A program made the position numbers and the translations under genes. Shown piece after piece: positions 1-9,082 of a stretch of DNA of 64,000 bases; position 1 is the first letter of the stretch; each line of letters begins with the position of its first letter. The stretch is from contig NZ_PVTE01000004.1 of assembly GCF_003002825.1 (NCBI RefSeq), positions 248,001 to 312,000 of the forward strand, in the 5' to 3' direction. This DNA is from Spirosoma oryzae. GTDB taxonomy: Bacteria > Bacteroidota > Bacteroidia > Cytophagales > Spirosomataceae. A model generated the notes under the pieces. The model was not told the origin of the DNA, did not search any database, and worked only from the letters and a program-made list of their open reading frames with translations.

Positions 1-3000
1 TCGATGTTGGCGTTACGGTGATGCTGGCACCGGTTTGCCCATTGCTCCATAGTACTGTACCCTCGCAACCATTAGCCGTCAGGGTTACCTTCCCACCCGA
101 GCAGGTCGAATCCGTACTGGCTACCAGCGTCGGTACAGCAGGTGTCGTTACACGGATGGTCAGCGCATCCGATACCGGGCTTACGCAGGCTCCGTTCTTA
201 CAGTAGACTGTGTAGGTATTGTTGCCGGTCGTGGGCGATACGGTAATCTGGCCCGTCGTCGCCGTCGTGTTGCTCCACATCGGCGTACCGGTGCATCCGT
301 TGACCGTCAGGGTTACCTGCTCGCCGGGGCAAACGACCGATGTGCTCGCAACGATCGTCGGTTTGGCCGGTGTCTCGGTCACGTCGATTACGGTCGAAGT
401 AGCTGCGCTTACGCAGGCACCTATCCGACACTGTACGGTGTATGTCGTGCGGCTTGACGGACTAACAACGATCGACGCGCCCGTTTCTGATCCGGTCGAC
501 CACTGGTACGTGCCACCCGTACAGCCCGAAGCCGTCAGCGTAACCTGACCACCTGGGCAAACACTGGTTGCACTAGGGGTGAGTGTTGGAGCCTGTAGAT
601 CGCGTACGGTTATACTTACCGCGTTGGACGCCCCACTGGCGCAAGCAGCACTTTGTACACAGATTGCCGTGTAGGTTGTGTTGACCGTTGGTATAACAGA
701 CACCACAGGACCGGTTTGCCCGTCCGACCAGCGGATCGTTCCAGTCGTGCAGCCTGTTGCCGTCAGCGTCGCCGGACTTCCTTTGCAAATGTCACTGATG
801 CTGCTGGCGATGGTTGGTGCCTGAGCCGTACAGCCGTTCACCTGAATATCAACGCGCGAGGTATCGTTACCACCCAATGCCAGGTCGTTGTCCGGACTTT
901 GCACCACGGCGGTGTTCCGAACCGAACCCGTACCAACGATCGTCGCCTGAATGGTCAGGCTGCGTTGCGCACCAGCGGTAAGCGAGCCTACTGTCCAGAC
1001 ACCCGATCCGGCGTTGTAGTCGCTGGCAGGATTAGCACTAACAAACGACAGGCTGGCGGGCAGTTTGTCCAGTACCGTTACGCTGCTGGCCGTGGATTTG
1101 CCCGCGTTACTGACCGTAATCGCGTAAGACACGGTCTGGCCCAGCGAGTAGGAACCGGGCGTCGTGATTTGCTTGGCCACCACCAGATCGGTTTTGCACT
1201 TGTTGATTGTCAGCACCAGCGACGACGTACCGGCCACACACACACCCGCCCCGTCAGGATCATTGGTCGTAGCGCTAATCACGACTGACGCATTATTGAC
1301 ATCAACAGCCGATGGGGTGAACGTAGTGGTCAGACTAGTCGGGTTGCTGAACGTACCCGTGCCGTTCGATGACCAGGTTACGCTGGTTGCGGAACCTGAC
1401 AGACTGGCGACAAGCGTAACAGGATTTGCTCCGCAGCTTGTCTGCGCCGGACCGGCATTGACACCGGCCAGCGTCTGGCAACCACAATCAACGACGACCG
1501 CCGTCAGCGTGGCCGGACTGCTGTAGCAACCCGACGCTGATTTGGCAAACACGTAGTACGTACCGGCATTGGCAGTCGTCAGGTTGCCAACCAGTGTACC
1601 GGCTGCACGCGTCGCGCTGGTATACCATTCGTAGTTCAGGCTGGCATCGCTGTTCGAGATCGTTGCCGTCGTCAGGTTGACGGTTGTGGCGGGACACGTA
1701 TTCCGAACCGTATTGTTAGCCAGCACAGGTGCTGTCACTGTCGTTACGTTAACCGTCGCTGACTGTAGCGGGCTAACGCAACCATCGGCCGTGCGGGCCG
1801 ACACATAATAGATCGTTGTCTGCGCCGGTGCTACTGTTACCGATGTGCCACTGCTAACCGTCGCGAACGGCTGGCTACTGGTGGTTGACGTGTACCAGTT
1901 GACAGTCGCACCCGATATTGATGTCGACGCAACCAGACTTGCCGTTCCACCGGGACAGACGGGCACTACGCTGGCCAGCGTCAGACCGAGGTTGGCCGGG
2001 CAAAGCGGCTTGACGCCGGCGTTGATCGAAGTCAGCACCTGACCCGGTGTCAACGTGAAGCTGGTCGTACGGCCCGTTACAGGATCGGCATCACTGTCAG
2101 TAGCTGAATTACCCTGTTGATAGAGCGTCAGCCCGTACCCCTTCGCCCGCAGTCCCGTTGTATCGAAGACCATGTAGTACCCAATACCGGGTTGCAGTCC
2201 CGCAAACTGAACGGCACCGTTTACATCGGTTGTCAGACTTTGTACCGGTGATGACTGACCATTCTGGTAGAGTTTTACGGTCACGCCGGGCAGTATACCT
2301 TCGCCAGCGTCTCGCTGTCCGTTGCTGTTTCCGTCGATGAAAACAAGGCTGCTGATGGTCGCCGGTTTCGGTACGAACCCAGCACTGATTGTCGTATTCA
2401 CTTGACCTGCCGTCAGGCTGAACGGAGCCGTTTCCCCATTCGGACCAGCATCGCTGTCGAGTGCAGTATTCGTCGTGGCACCGGGTTTGGTTACGACGTA
2501 CCCGCGTGCTCCCAAACCGGTCGTATCAAACTTGACGTAGTAGCCTGACCCGGCTGCGATACCCGTAAAGCTATACGCACCGCTAGCCGTGGTAGTAGTA
2601 GTCGCAATCTGCGTTACACCAGCCGTAGTACTCTGAAATAGCGTAACGACAATACCCGGCATACCGCCGTCTTCTGACTCACGAATACCGTTTCCGTTTG
2701 CATCAACGAACGCGATACCGCCGAGCGTAGCCGTTGGTACGACCTTGGGAATAAACCCGGCATTGACGGTCATGTTGTCGCGCCCCGGATCACCTGCACC
2801 CTTTTCGGTATCAATCGTATATAAACCAGTGAATCCATCGGCCCCGGCCACGCTACCCATTGCCGTACCGGTTGGTGCCTGCTGCGTGTATTGCATCCCA
2901 CCGGGTGCGCTGAACCGGACTTTGTAGGTACCACTACGCAGACTATTGAACAGGTACTTACCCCCATTGGCCGATACAGTCGAGTCGAGTTTGGTCGTTC

Positions 3001-3889
3001 CGGTCTGATCGTAGAGGTAGACCTTGACGCCATCAAGACCCGTATCGCCCGCGTTGAAGATGCCGTCTTTGTTATTATCGACGAATACAAAGTTACCCAG
3101 ACTACCATATGGCCCCTGGATTACTTCGATATCACAGCAGTTGGATGAGGGGCATCCGTTGTTGAACGTAACAAAGCGATACGTTCCCGGACTTTTGATT
3201 GTCAGAGACGAATCGCTGTTAACAACGGCGGAGTCGGCCGGAACGGTCAGTACGTCTACGTTATTACGGTACCAGACGATCTTATGATAGCCCGAGGGTA
3301 CAACAACGGTGAATTCATCGCCCCGATAGAGTTCGATCGGAACGGAGAAACAGACCCCCTCATAGTCGTCCTCGTAGAGTTGACTGTTATTCGGCGTCGA
3401 ATCCAGATCAGCCTGATCAACGGCCATCACCTGCGCAATGTTGAACCAGACTCCCCGCTGTAATACTGTCGCTTTCAGCGTCAGCACGGCGGAGTCGCCG
3501 GAAGCCAGGGTGCCTACGGTCCAGTTTCCGGTCGCCGGATCGTAGCTACCGCTGCCACGTGTTACGATCGCTGACGAAGGCAGGTAGGCAACTCCACCAT
3601 CAGGCAGTTGATTTTTCACCACGACCCCCGTTGCCGTCGACAGACTGGGCGCGTTACTGACCACGACCGTGTAGGTTACCACGTCGCCCAGGGCCGGTTT
3701 CGACTTGTCGAGCTGCGTGTGAACACTAAGGTCAACCGTTGCCTGCGCGTAGCCCGCCACACTCAGACCCAGTAGCCCCAGCACCAGTATCCCTGCCTGA
3801 ATCGAACCGATTACCAGCCGTCGTGTGGGAAGAAGCGTTGTAAACCAACGCAGAAGCCAGGCCACCAATGCCCGGCCCATCGCCATCAT
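1..3889 (-). CDS. Large surface protein, N-terminal part (DUF11 / SdrD-B / Ig-like repeats)
   Basis: One open frame runs without a stop from the ATG at 3889 to the left edge (1296 codons), so the C-terminus is missing. The N-terminus has a long basic n-region and a hydrophobic stretch ending in GYAQA, a signal peptide. A DUF11-type domain follows (VDLSVHTQLDKSKPALGD), then a Cys-containing segment and three SdrD-B-like domains with Ca-site-like motifs (FVDNNKDGIFNAGD, FVDANGNGIRESEDG, FIDGNSNGQRDAGEG). Next come Ig-like Cys-rich modules, a second DUF11 module (DLVVAKQITTPGSYSLG), and at least four similar short Ig-like modules of the type CPGGQVTLTASGC. ATGs at 3886 and 3880 are alternative starts. 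Such proteins are usually exported adhesins or surface-layer components, and in this phylum often type IX cargo, but the C-terminus that would show a sorting domain is outside the window. Confidence 0.9.
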   Translation of the reverse strand, partial: MMAMGRALVAWLLRWFTTLLPTRRLVIGSIQAGILVLGLLGLSVAGYAQATVDLSVHTQLDKSKPALGDVVTYTVVVSNAPSLSTATGVVVKNQLPDGGVAYLPSSAIVTRGSGSYDPATGNWTVGTLASGDSAVLTLKATVLQRGVWFNIAQVMAVDQADLDSTPNNSQLYEDDYEGVCFSVPIELYRGDEFTVVVPSGYHKIVWYRNNVDVLTVPADSAVVNSDSSLTIKSPGTYRFVTFNNGCPSSNCCDIEVIQGPYGSLGNFVFVDNNKDGIFNAGDTGLDGVKVYLYDQTGTTKLDSTVSANGGKYLFNSLRSGTYKVRFSAPGGMQYTQQAPTGTAMGSVAGADGFTGLYTIDTEKGAGDPGRDNMTVNAGFIPKVVPTATLGGIAFVDANGNGIRESEDGGMPGIVVTLFQSTTAGVTQIATTTTTASGAYSFTGIAAGSGYYVKFDTTGLGARGYVVTKPGATTNTALDSDAGPNGETAPFSLTAGQVNTTISAGFVPKPATISSLVFIDGNSNGQRDAGEGILPGVTVKLYQNGQSSPVQSLTTDVNGAVQFAGLQPGIGYYMVFDTTGLRAKGYGLTLYQQGNSATDSDADPVTGRTTSFTLTPGQVLTSINAGVKPLCPANLGLTLASVVPVCPGGTASLVASTSISGATVNWYTSTTSSQPFATVSSGTSVTVAPAQTTIYYVSARTADGCVSPLQSATVNVTTVTAPVLANNTVRNTCPATTVNLTTATISNSDASLNYEWYTSATRAAGTLVGNLTTANAGTYYVFAKSASGCYSSPATLTAVVVDCGCQTLAGVNAGPAQTSCGANPVTLVASLSGSATSVTWSSNGTGTFSNPTSLTTTFTPSAVDVNNASVVISATTNDPDGAGVCVAGTSSLVLTINKCKTDLVVAKQITTPGSYSLGQTVSYAITVSNAGKSTASSVTVLDKLPASLSFVSANPASDYNAGSGVWTVGSLTAGAQRSLTIQATIVGTGSVRNTAVVQSPDNDLALGGNDTSRVDIQVNGCTAQAPTIASSISDICKGSPATLTATGCTTGTIRWSDGQTGPVVSVIPTVNTTYTAICVQSAACASGASNAVSITVRDLQAPTLTPSATSVCPGGQVTLTASGCTGGTYQWSTGSETGASIVVSPSSRTTYTVQCRIGACVSAATSTVIDVTETPAKPTIVASTSVVCPGEQVTLTVNGCTGTPMWSNTTATTGQITVSPTTGNNTYTVYCKNGACVSPVSDALTIRVTTPAVPTLVASTDSTCSGGKVTLTANGCEGTVLWSNGQTGASITVTPTS

Positions 3890-4274
3890 ACGTGTATCGC
3901 CGATCAACCGACCATGAGCCGCATCGGTCGGTCGGGGAGTGGTTGGCGCGTATAGTCTGTTCAGTAAACCTGGTTCATTCATCGATTCTGGAAAGCGAGT
4001 GGTGGGTATCGTCTTGACATTGAGCGACCGTTTATTCGCCGATGGGCCCCTGGGCGGAGCACCGTCAACAACAAATGGCCTGACAATGCAGGGAGTTCGT
4101 TTTGTATGGATATGCGTTTTGTCTGCCTGCCGGGCAATGGTATTCCAGCAGGCTATAGGGCGTAGCGTACAGTTTACTCTCATTGAAAACCTGGGTAACC
4201 TGTCTGGTGCTAATTCAGACCAGCAGGTTCGTAAATTGTCACGTGCTGGCAAAACGGCTTTTTACCCACCCCTG

Positions 4275-4461
4275 TAATAATCGAAAACTATGCCAAAGAA
4301 TCAGATAAATAATTTACAGATAACGATATGAGCGTTTGGCCCACCCGACTTTCTGTAGGTCAGTATTAACGGTTCGTAAGACGGATATAGGCTTGCTTAC
4401 GGTCTGGTACGGTTGACCCGTTTATGAATAACAAGGGGCATAATAATCGAAAACTATGCCA
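4275..4461. repeat. 21-base direct repeat, two exact copies 166 bases apart
   Basis: Copies at 4275-4295 and 4441-4461 are identical (TAATAATCGAAAACTATGCC plus one base). Both lie upstream of the surface-protein gene and have no inverted partner. They could be binding sites for a regulator of that gene or remnants of a duplication. Only the identity is seen directly. Confidence 0.75.
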
Positions 4462-4513
4462 GCTTTCCGCGTATCTAGTAACTTGTATACATCAGGCTCA
4501 AATTATTAGACAC

Positions 4514-4543
4514 AAAAAAAGCTACCCAAGGCGGGTAGCTTTT
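4514..4543 (-). terminator. Rho-independent terminator of the TolB/barrel gene
   Basis: A 10-bp stem (AAAGCTACCC at 4518-4527 with GGGTAGCTTT at 4533-4542) and a 5-base loop lie 22 bases past the stop of the minus-strand gene ending at 4565. Read on the minus strand the stem is followed by a run of seven T, the classic arrangement. Confidence 0.85.
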
Positions 4544-4564
4544 CTATACGAACGGGAGAACGCG

Positions 4565-7500
4565 CTAAAAATCGTACCCTAGTGTCAGGTAAGCAATCGG
4601 GCTACCAACTACTTTATTTTCCAGTCCCCAGGCGTAATCGAACTTGACGAAGTAACCAAACAGCACCGTTCGAGCCCCCGCGCCGTAACCAATCAGGAAT
4701 GGGTTTTTGAAGTTGGTTACCGTAGCCCGGAAGGGAATTGTCCCCCCTCCTACTACTTCCGTATTCAAACTATTCTGCTGACTAAACGGGCCCGGTCCGG
4801 TCCAGGCCGTACCAATGTCGGTAAAAGCCACCAGTTGCAGGTTACGCAGGAAGTTCGACGTTACGTTACCTTTATATAGGTACTTCACCAGAGGCAACCG
4901 GAGTTCGGCATTGAGGAGCATGTGACTCGTACCGACCAGCTTTCCCAACCGGAAACCCCGCAACGGTGCGGCAAAGTCAGCGAAGAAAATACTACGGTAG
5001 TCGAACGGAATGTTGGCTCCTACCTGATTCGGAATCAACAGGGGGTTATTTGCTGTTTGCTCTTTGATCGCCCCCGCCGTACCAATCCAGTTTTCCATCC
5101 CACCCAGAATACTGGCCTTCGGTGCCGGACCACCCGACTGACTGATCGACAGACGAGCGGCCAGAATCATGTCCCGGTGAATACGCTGGTAATGCCGGAG
5201 ATCGAGCGTTAGCCGACGGAACCCTTCTGCCGATGAGCGAATTCCTGCGTACTCCTCAAAGCGCAGTTTAGCCCGCGTACCGACCAGCAGGTTCATACCC
5301 AGTGATTTCGTGTTGTCGAAGACAGCCTCCGCCCGCAAACCGGCAAAATCAGAGGTGTTGTCGCCCTCCGAAAACGAAGTCAGATCAATCAGGCGGGTGA
5401 TTGCGTAGAAGGGCGATACGGTGAAGCGGGTCGTTACCGAGATCGGGTACGAGGCCGTCAGCGCGACGCGGTTGTAGCGGTTCCGCTGATTCAACCCGCC
5501 CCCATCGACGGCCAGCGTCTGCCGATCAACCCGGATACCGTAATCGATGCGATTGGTCAGGTTGGTGTATTCGGCAAACAGGTTGCTGTTACGTAAGGTC
5601 GTTGTAATAAATATACCACCACGCAGCACATGGTTTTCGAGCATGTCGGTAAGCGTGACATCCTGCTCGAAACCGAAGCCCCGCACTGGATCGACACGCC
5701 AGTTCGACACCGCGTCGGTAACGCCGAAGATGCCTCTGTACGGAAACGGTCCCCGGATCGTGATATTTTCCCGGCGTCGCGTACGGAGCGTTGGTATCGT
5801 TTGCGTAAGCGTGCTGCCAACCCCTACTGACCGCCGTTGCCGTGACTCCGCAGCTTTCAGAACATCAGCGTCGAACTTATAATTGTCGGTGTCGACTTCA
5901 CCGGGCCCCAGTGCCAAGCCTGTTGTTGATACGGGTTGTACCGTATCGGCCTTCGCAACAGCGGTATCGGCTCCTGAGGGTCGGGCAGCCGTCGTATCCT
6001 GTCGTACAGCGGTGGTGGGCCGGGTAGCCGTCCGATTTTGCAACGTCCGTAAGCTGGCCGCACGCGGTGTGAGTGCCGCCGTAACGGCTTGCGTCAGATT
6101 CGCCTGTGCCCGATAGCCGATATACTCTTGCCCGTTACGCTGACTACTGTAAACAAATCCCCCGCTTTCCGGGATGAGATCGTACAGGCGAATGCTCTCG
6201 GGCAACGATGTCAGTTGCACCGGCGAGCCGGATTCCGTGTTGAGCCGGTACAGATTACGCACACCCGATGCATCACTTAGGAAGTAGAACACCGTTTCGC
6301 TGGCCGGAATCGGCTGCGTTGCATTCAGAAGCGAGTCGGTCAGGCGGGTGAGTGACTTATCGCGGGCACTGCCTTCGTGGGTGAACAGGCTCATCTGGTC
6401 ACGGGTGTCGCGATAGCTTCCCTTGTCTAGGCCCAATGTATCCTGCCGCCGGTTTGAACTGAATACGATCTGACGGGCCGTGCGGCCGATGAACGTCGGA
6501 TAGGTATCGTCATACAGGTCGTTGGTCAGTTGCTGGTACGACCCCCGGTTTATACTGTACAGGAAGAGATCGTTCTGTCCCTGCCGGTCAGCACTCAGAA
6601 TCAGACTCCCTCCGTCGTCCGACGCATCGACCGACACCACCTGTGACAAGCCATTGACCGTCCGGCGGAAATCGCGCTTGGGTTTCTTCTCGAAATTGCT
6701 GAATCGATACAGACGCGTCTCTCCTTCTTCTTCTGTCAATACGATCAGGTTGTTATCGCGCTGCCAGGTTACCAGCGGTGTCGCGGTGCGGGCCATGGAT
6801 TGGCCGTCGAGCCGGTAACCACCGGTCAGGATCGTCGTCTTTTTCCGGTTGGCCGTATTCACAACCTCCACGGCAAACTTACCATCGCGCAGGGTCGAGT
6901 ATGCAATGTACTGCTTGTCTTTACTCAGCTTCAGGCTACGCAGGGCCGGATTGCCGGCGTCGGAGCTGACCTTTACCTGAAAATCGTCGGATGCCGGGCG
7001 AAACGACTGCCCGACTGTATTCGCCATACCGGCGTAGTATTCATTCCACTCGCGCAGGAAACGGCTGTACGGAATACCCAGTGTGCTGGAAATACTGCGC
7101 TGCTCGTTACGAATGATTCGTGTCAGATTCAGGATATTGGACACATTATCGCGCCCATACCGTTGCACGATGTAATTCCAGATCGATTGCCCAACCCGTT
7201 CGGCTTCGTAGCCTGTCAGGTTCGACGGTTTTTTAACGGACCGGGTCTGACTCACGTCGCGCATATAGTCGTCCAGTTCGAGGCTGTTTCCGTCGGCTAT
7301 ATACGCAGCGATGCCGGGCATAAACCAGTCGGGCAACGTCAGCAGCAGCGAATTCTGAAGCGCGTCTTTCAAGCTACCGCCGTATAGCATATCATATACG
7401 AACAACATGGCGATGTCGCGAACGACCTGCCGCCGGAAGCTAACCTGGTCGCCAGTGAAGGCCAGTTCGATACGCGACTTGGACAGGTTGAGTTCGCGAC

Positions 7501-7849
7501 TGCTCAGGCCACCCTGCGTGTTGATGCCGATATTACTCTGCGCCAGTTCCTGCGGGGAGTTGAAGAGAAAAATCTTGACCCGATTGTATGGCGTATAACC
7601 AAGCAGTTCCGTTACGCGATCAAACTCCGACTCCGCATACTGCGCTGTCAGATTAGCGAGCTGCGTACCGTCTTGGTAGTAATAGATCTCGAAGTTCGCG
7701 GTACGAACGATCTTCCAGTCGAAATGCTGGTATTGAATCCGGTTTTTCCCAAACCGCTCCTGAGACGGGTAGTTTTGGCCCAGCGCAATTCCCGCCGTCC
7801 CCAGCCATAGGCTCAGCAGTACCAAGTAGTGATTTCGCATACGATACAA
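4565..7849 (-). CDS. Secreted protein: degenerate peptidase-MA-like region, TolB-like propeller, outer-membrane barrel
   Basis: A 1094-residue protein with signal peptide 1-24 (ending ALGQ). Residues about 25-280 resemble the gluzincin 'peptidase MA-like' region, but where a HExxH zinc motif is expected the sequence is RDIAMLFVYD, so it is probably not catalytic. Residues about 285-600 contain repeated blades of the TolB/PD40 type (SKDKQYIAYSTLRDGKF, DDGGSLILSADRQGQNDLFL). A Thr/Ala-rich linker near 600-650 leads to a C-terminal region rich in alternating beta strands that ends in GYDF, the aromatic terminus typical of outer-membrane barrels. The likely location is the outer membrane with a periplasmic or surface propeller. 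ATG 7840 is an alternative start. The substrate is unknown. A terminator follows directly. Confidence 0.85.
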   Translation of the reverse strand: MYRMRNHYLVLLSLWLGTAGIALGQNYPSQERFGKNRIQYQHFDWKIVRTANFEIYYYQDGTQLANLTAQYAESEFDRVTELLGYTPYNRVKIFLFNSPQELAQSNIGINTQGGLSSRELNLSKSRIELAFTGDQVSFRRQVVRDIAMLFVYDMLYGGSLKDALQNSLLLTLPDWFMPGIAAYIADGNSLELDDYMRDVSQTRSVKKPSNLTGYEAERVGQSIWNYIVQRYGRDNVSNILNLTRIIRNEQRSISSTLGIPYSRFLREWNEYYAGMANTVGQSFRPASDDFQVKVSSDAGNPALRSLKLSKDKQYIAYSTLRDGKFAVEVVNTANRKKTTILTGGYRLDGQSMARTATPLVTWQRDNNLIVLTEEEGETRLYRFSNFEKKPKRDFRRTVNGLSQVVSVDASDDGGSLILSADRQGQNDLFLYSINRGSYQQLTNDLYDDTYPTFIGRTARQIVFSSNRRQDTLGLDKGSYRDTRDQMSLFTHEGSARDKSLTRLTDSLLNATQPIPASETVFYFLSDASGVRNLYRLNTESGSPVQLTSLPESIRLYDLIPESGGFVYSSQRNGQEYIGYRAQANLTQAVTAALTPRAASLRTLQNRTATRPTTAVRQDTTAARPSGADTAVAKADTVQPVSTTGLALGPGEVDTDNYKFDADVLKAAESRQRRSVGVGSTLTQTIPTLRTRRRENITIRGPFPYRGIFGVTDAVSNWRVDPVRGFGFEQDVTLTDMLENHVLRGGIFITTTLRNSNLFAEYTNLTNRIDYGIRVDRQTLAVDGGGLNQRNRYNRVALTASYPISVTTRFTVSPFYAITRLIDLTSFSEGDNTSDFAGLRAEAVFDNTKSLGMNLLVGTRAKLRFEEYAGIRSSAEGFRRLTLDLRHYQRIHRDMILAARLSISQSGGPAPKASILGGMENWIGTAGAIKEQTANNPLLIPNQVGANIPFDYRSIFFADFAAPLRGFRLGKLVGTSHMLLNAELRLPLVKYLYKGNVTSNFLRNLQLVAFTDIGTAWTGPGPFSQQNSLNTEVVGGGTIPFRATVTNFKNPFLIGYGAGARTVLFGYFVKFDYAWGLENKVVGSPIAYLTLGYDF

Positions 7850-7871
7850 CGAGTAGCCAACAGATTATTCA

Positions 7872-7998
7872 GACAGGATTACAGGATGGACAGGATTCAT
7901 TCAAGCAGTAGTGTCAGGTTTGGAATGACATCCCCAACACTACTACAGAATGTTCATACGTATAAGAAAACAAATCCTGTTCATCCTGTAATCCTGTC
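7872..7998. repeat. Nested inverted repeat, GGATTACAGGAT family
   Basis: The 26-base arm at 7872-7897 is repeated inverted at 7973-7998 with one mismatch. The arm is itself a repeat of the core CAGGAT at 8-9-base spacing. A shorter inner pair (AGTAGTGT with ACACTACT) lies between the arms. The element fills the spacer between the TolB/barrel gene start (7849) and the stop of the FAD oxidoreductase gene (8027). Similar sequences are, to my knowledge, widespread in Bacteroidota intergenic DNA; a role as terminator or RNA-stability hairpin is inference. Confidence 0.85.
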
Positions 7999-8026
7999 AA
8001 AAAAAACCGTAGTCAAAGTAACGTGA

Positions 8027-9079
8027 TTATAACGAAAGGCAACGGGTAATATTCGCTTCAGCGTCGATTTCTTCACCGTCGAGCAGGTAACGGGCAAACT
8101 GCTCGGCCAGATAGGGTGAGAGCGATACGCCTTTGGTGCCCATTCCCCCAAAAATACCGACGGCGGGCTGGTCGGGATGGATACCGATAAATGGCCGCCG
8201 ATCTTTACTGGACGGTCGGATACCGGCCTGCTGCCCAACCACTTCGAACGGAATTTTCAGCAAGGCCCGCGCTTTCTCTTCCAGAAACGTACGAGCATCG
8301 GCGGTTGTTTGCCAGTCGAGATCATCCCAGCTATACGTAGCACCAATCCGGATCAGGCCGGGCCGCACGGGCAGCACGAATATGCCCTGGTTGACGATGG
8401 ACGTTACGGGGTAGTTCTCGACCATGGCCGTTAGCAGTTGCCCCTTCACCGGGCTGTACGGTAACCAGTTGAACAGCGGATTTTCGGTCGCCTGTACGCC
8501 ATCGCAGAAGATGACCTTGCCGAAACGTACACCGTTCCAGATTACCGATGACTCGGTCAGCAACAACTCGTCGACCGGCACACGACCTTCGTAGTACTGA
8601 TTCTTGCGGATGAAATAGCCCTTGATCAGCCGACCGAACTCCGTCAGATCGACCCAGCCGGCCTGCCCTACCGTCAACCCACCAAATGGATTTTCAATGT
8701 ACAGCGCATAGCTCTCGTCATTGATCGAAGGGTCGATGTAGGGACGAATGGCGGGGTCGGCCGTGTAAGTCAGGTAGTTGTTCTTTTCGGTCTCCGAGCG
8801 ATACGGCCGGTAGATCGTCTCGGGATGAAAGAAACGAACGCCAAGTTCGTCTTCGATACCGCTGTAAAACTGGTGTAGAAACGGAAACAGCTCAGCCGCC
8901 TTCCAGGTCTGTACCAGCTTACGACCCGTCAGCGGATTGACGATACCGGCGGCTACGGCCGAGGCTGCCGGTGTAGCGGGGTCATTGGTTAGCACGACTG
9001 AGCAGCCGCGCTGATCGAGGGTCCAGGCCAGCACCGATCCGGCCACGCCCTGCCCGACAATCAGGTAATCGATGGTCAT
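8027..9079 (-). CDS. FAD-dependent oxidoreductase (DAO / glycine-oxidase-like)
   Basis: A 350-residue protein of the DAO superfamily. The N-terminus carries the dinucleotide-binding motif YLIVGQGVAGSVLAWTLDQRG (GxGxxG) directly after the start. The C-terminal third has the family segment IRPSSKDRRPFIGIHPDQP followed by GGMGTKGVSLSPYLAEQ, which closes the FAD site. Such enzymes oxidise amino acids or other amines with FAD. The exact substrate cannot be read from sequence; a MnmC C-terminal-like or glycine-oxidase-like role is possible. It begins 3 bases after the cmk stop and is almost certainly co-transcribed with it. No signal peptide, so cytoplasmic. Confidence 0.85.
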   Translation of the reverse strand: MTIDYLIVGQGVAGSVLAWTLDQRGCSVVLTNDPATPAASAVAAGIVNPLTGRKLVQTWKAAELFPFLHQFYSGIEDELGVRFFHPETIYRPYRSETEKNNYLTYTADPAIRPYIDPSINDESYALYIENPFGGLTVGQAGWVDLTEFGRLIKGYFIRKNQYYEGRVPVDELLLTESSVIWNGVRFGKVIFCDGVQATENPLFNWLPYSPVKGQLLTAMVENYPVTSIVNQGIFVLPVRPGLIRIGATYSWDDLDWQTTADARTFLEEKARALLKIPFEVVGQQAGIRPSSKDRRPFIGIHPDQPAVGIFGGMGTKGVSLSPYLAEQFARYLLDGEEIDAEANITRCLSL

Positions 9080-9082
9080 GAA

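Larger units (their letters stand above)
3890..4564. other. Long intergenic region upstream of the surface-protein gene
   Basis: This spacer of about 675 bases separates the start of the surface-protein gene from the stop of the next minus-strand gene. It holds a terminator (4514-4543) and a 21-base direct repeat, and becomes AT-rich towards 4260-4500. No exact TAnnTTTG box was found on the minus strand. A 112-codon open frame on the plus strand (3939-4277) starts at GTG, has no recognisable domain and is not called. Confidence 0.6.

Noticed and set aside
653-1288. 211-codon open frame on the plus strand
   Set aside because: It lies antisense to the surface-protein gene, whose frame is continuous, domain-rich and has repeated modules; the plus-strand frame has no recognisable domain.
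3939-4277. 112-codon open frame on the plus strand in the long spacer
   Set aside because: It has a GTG start, no domain, no signal peptide and unusual codon choice; treated as chance.
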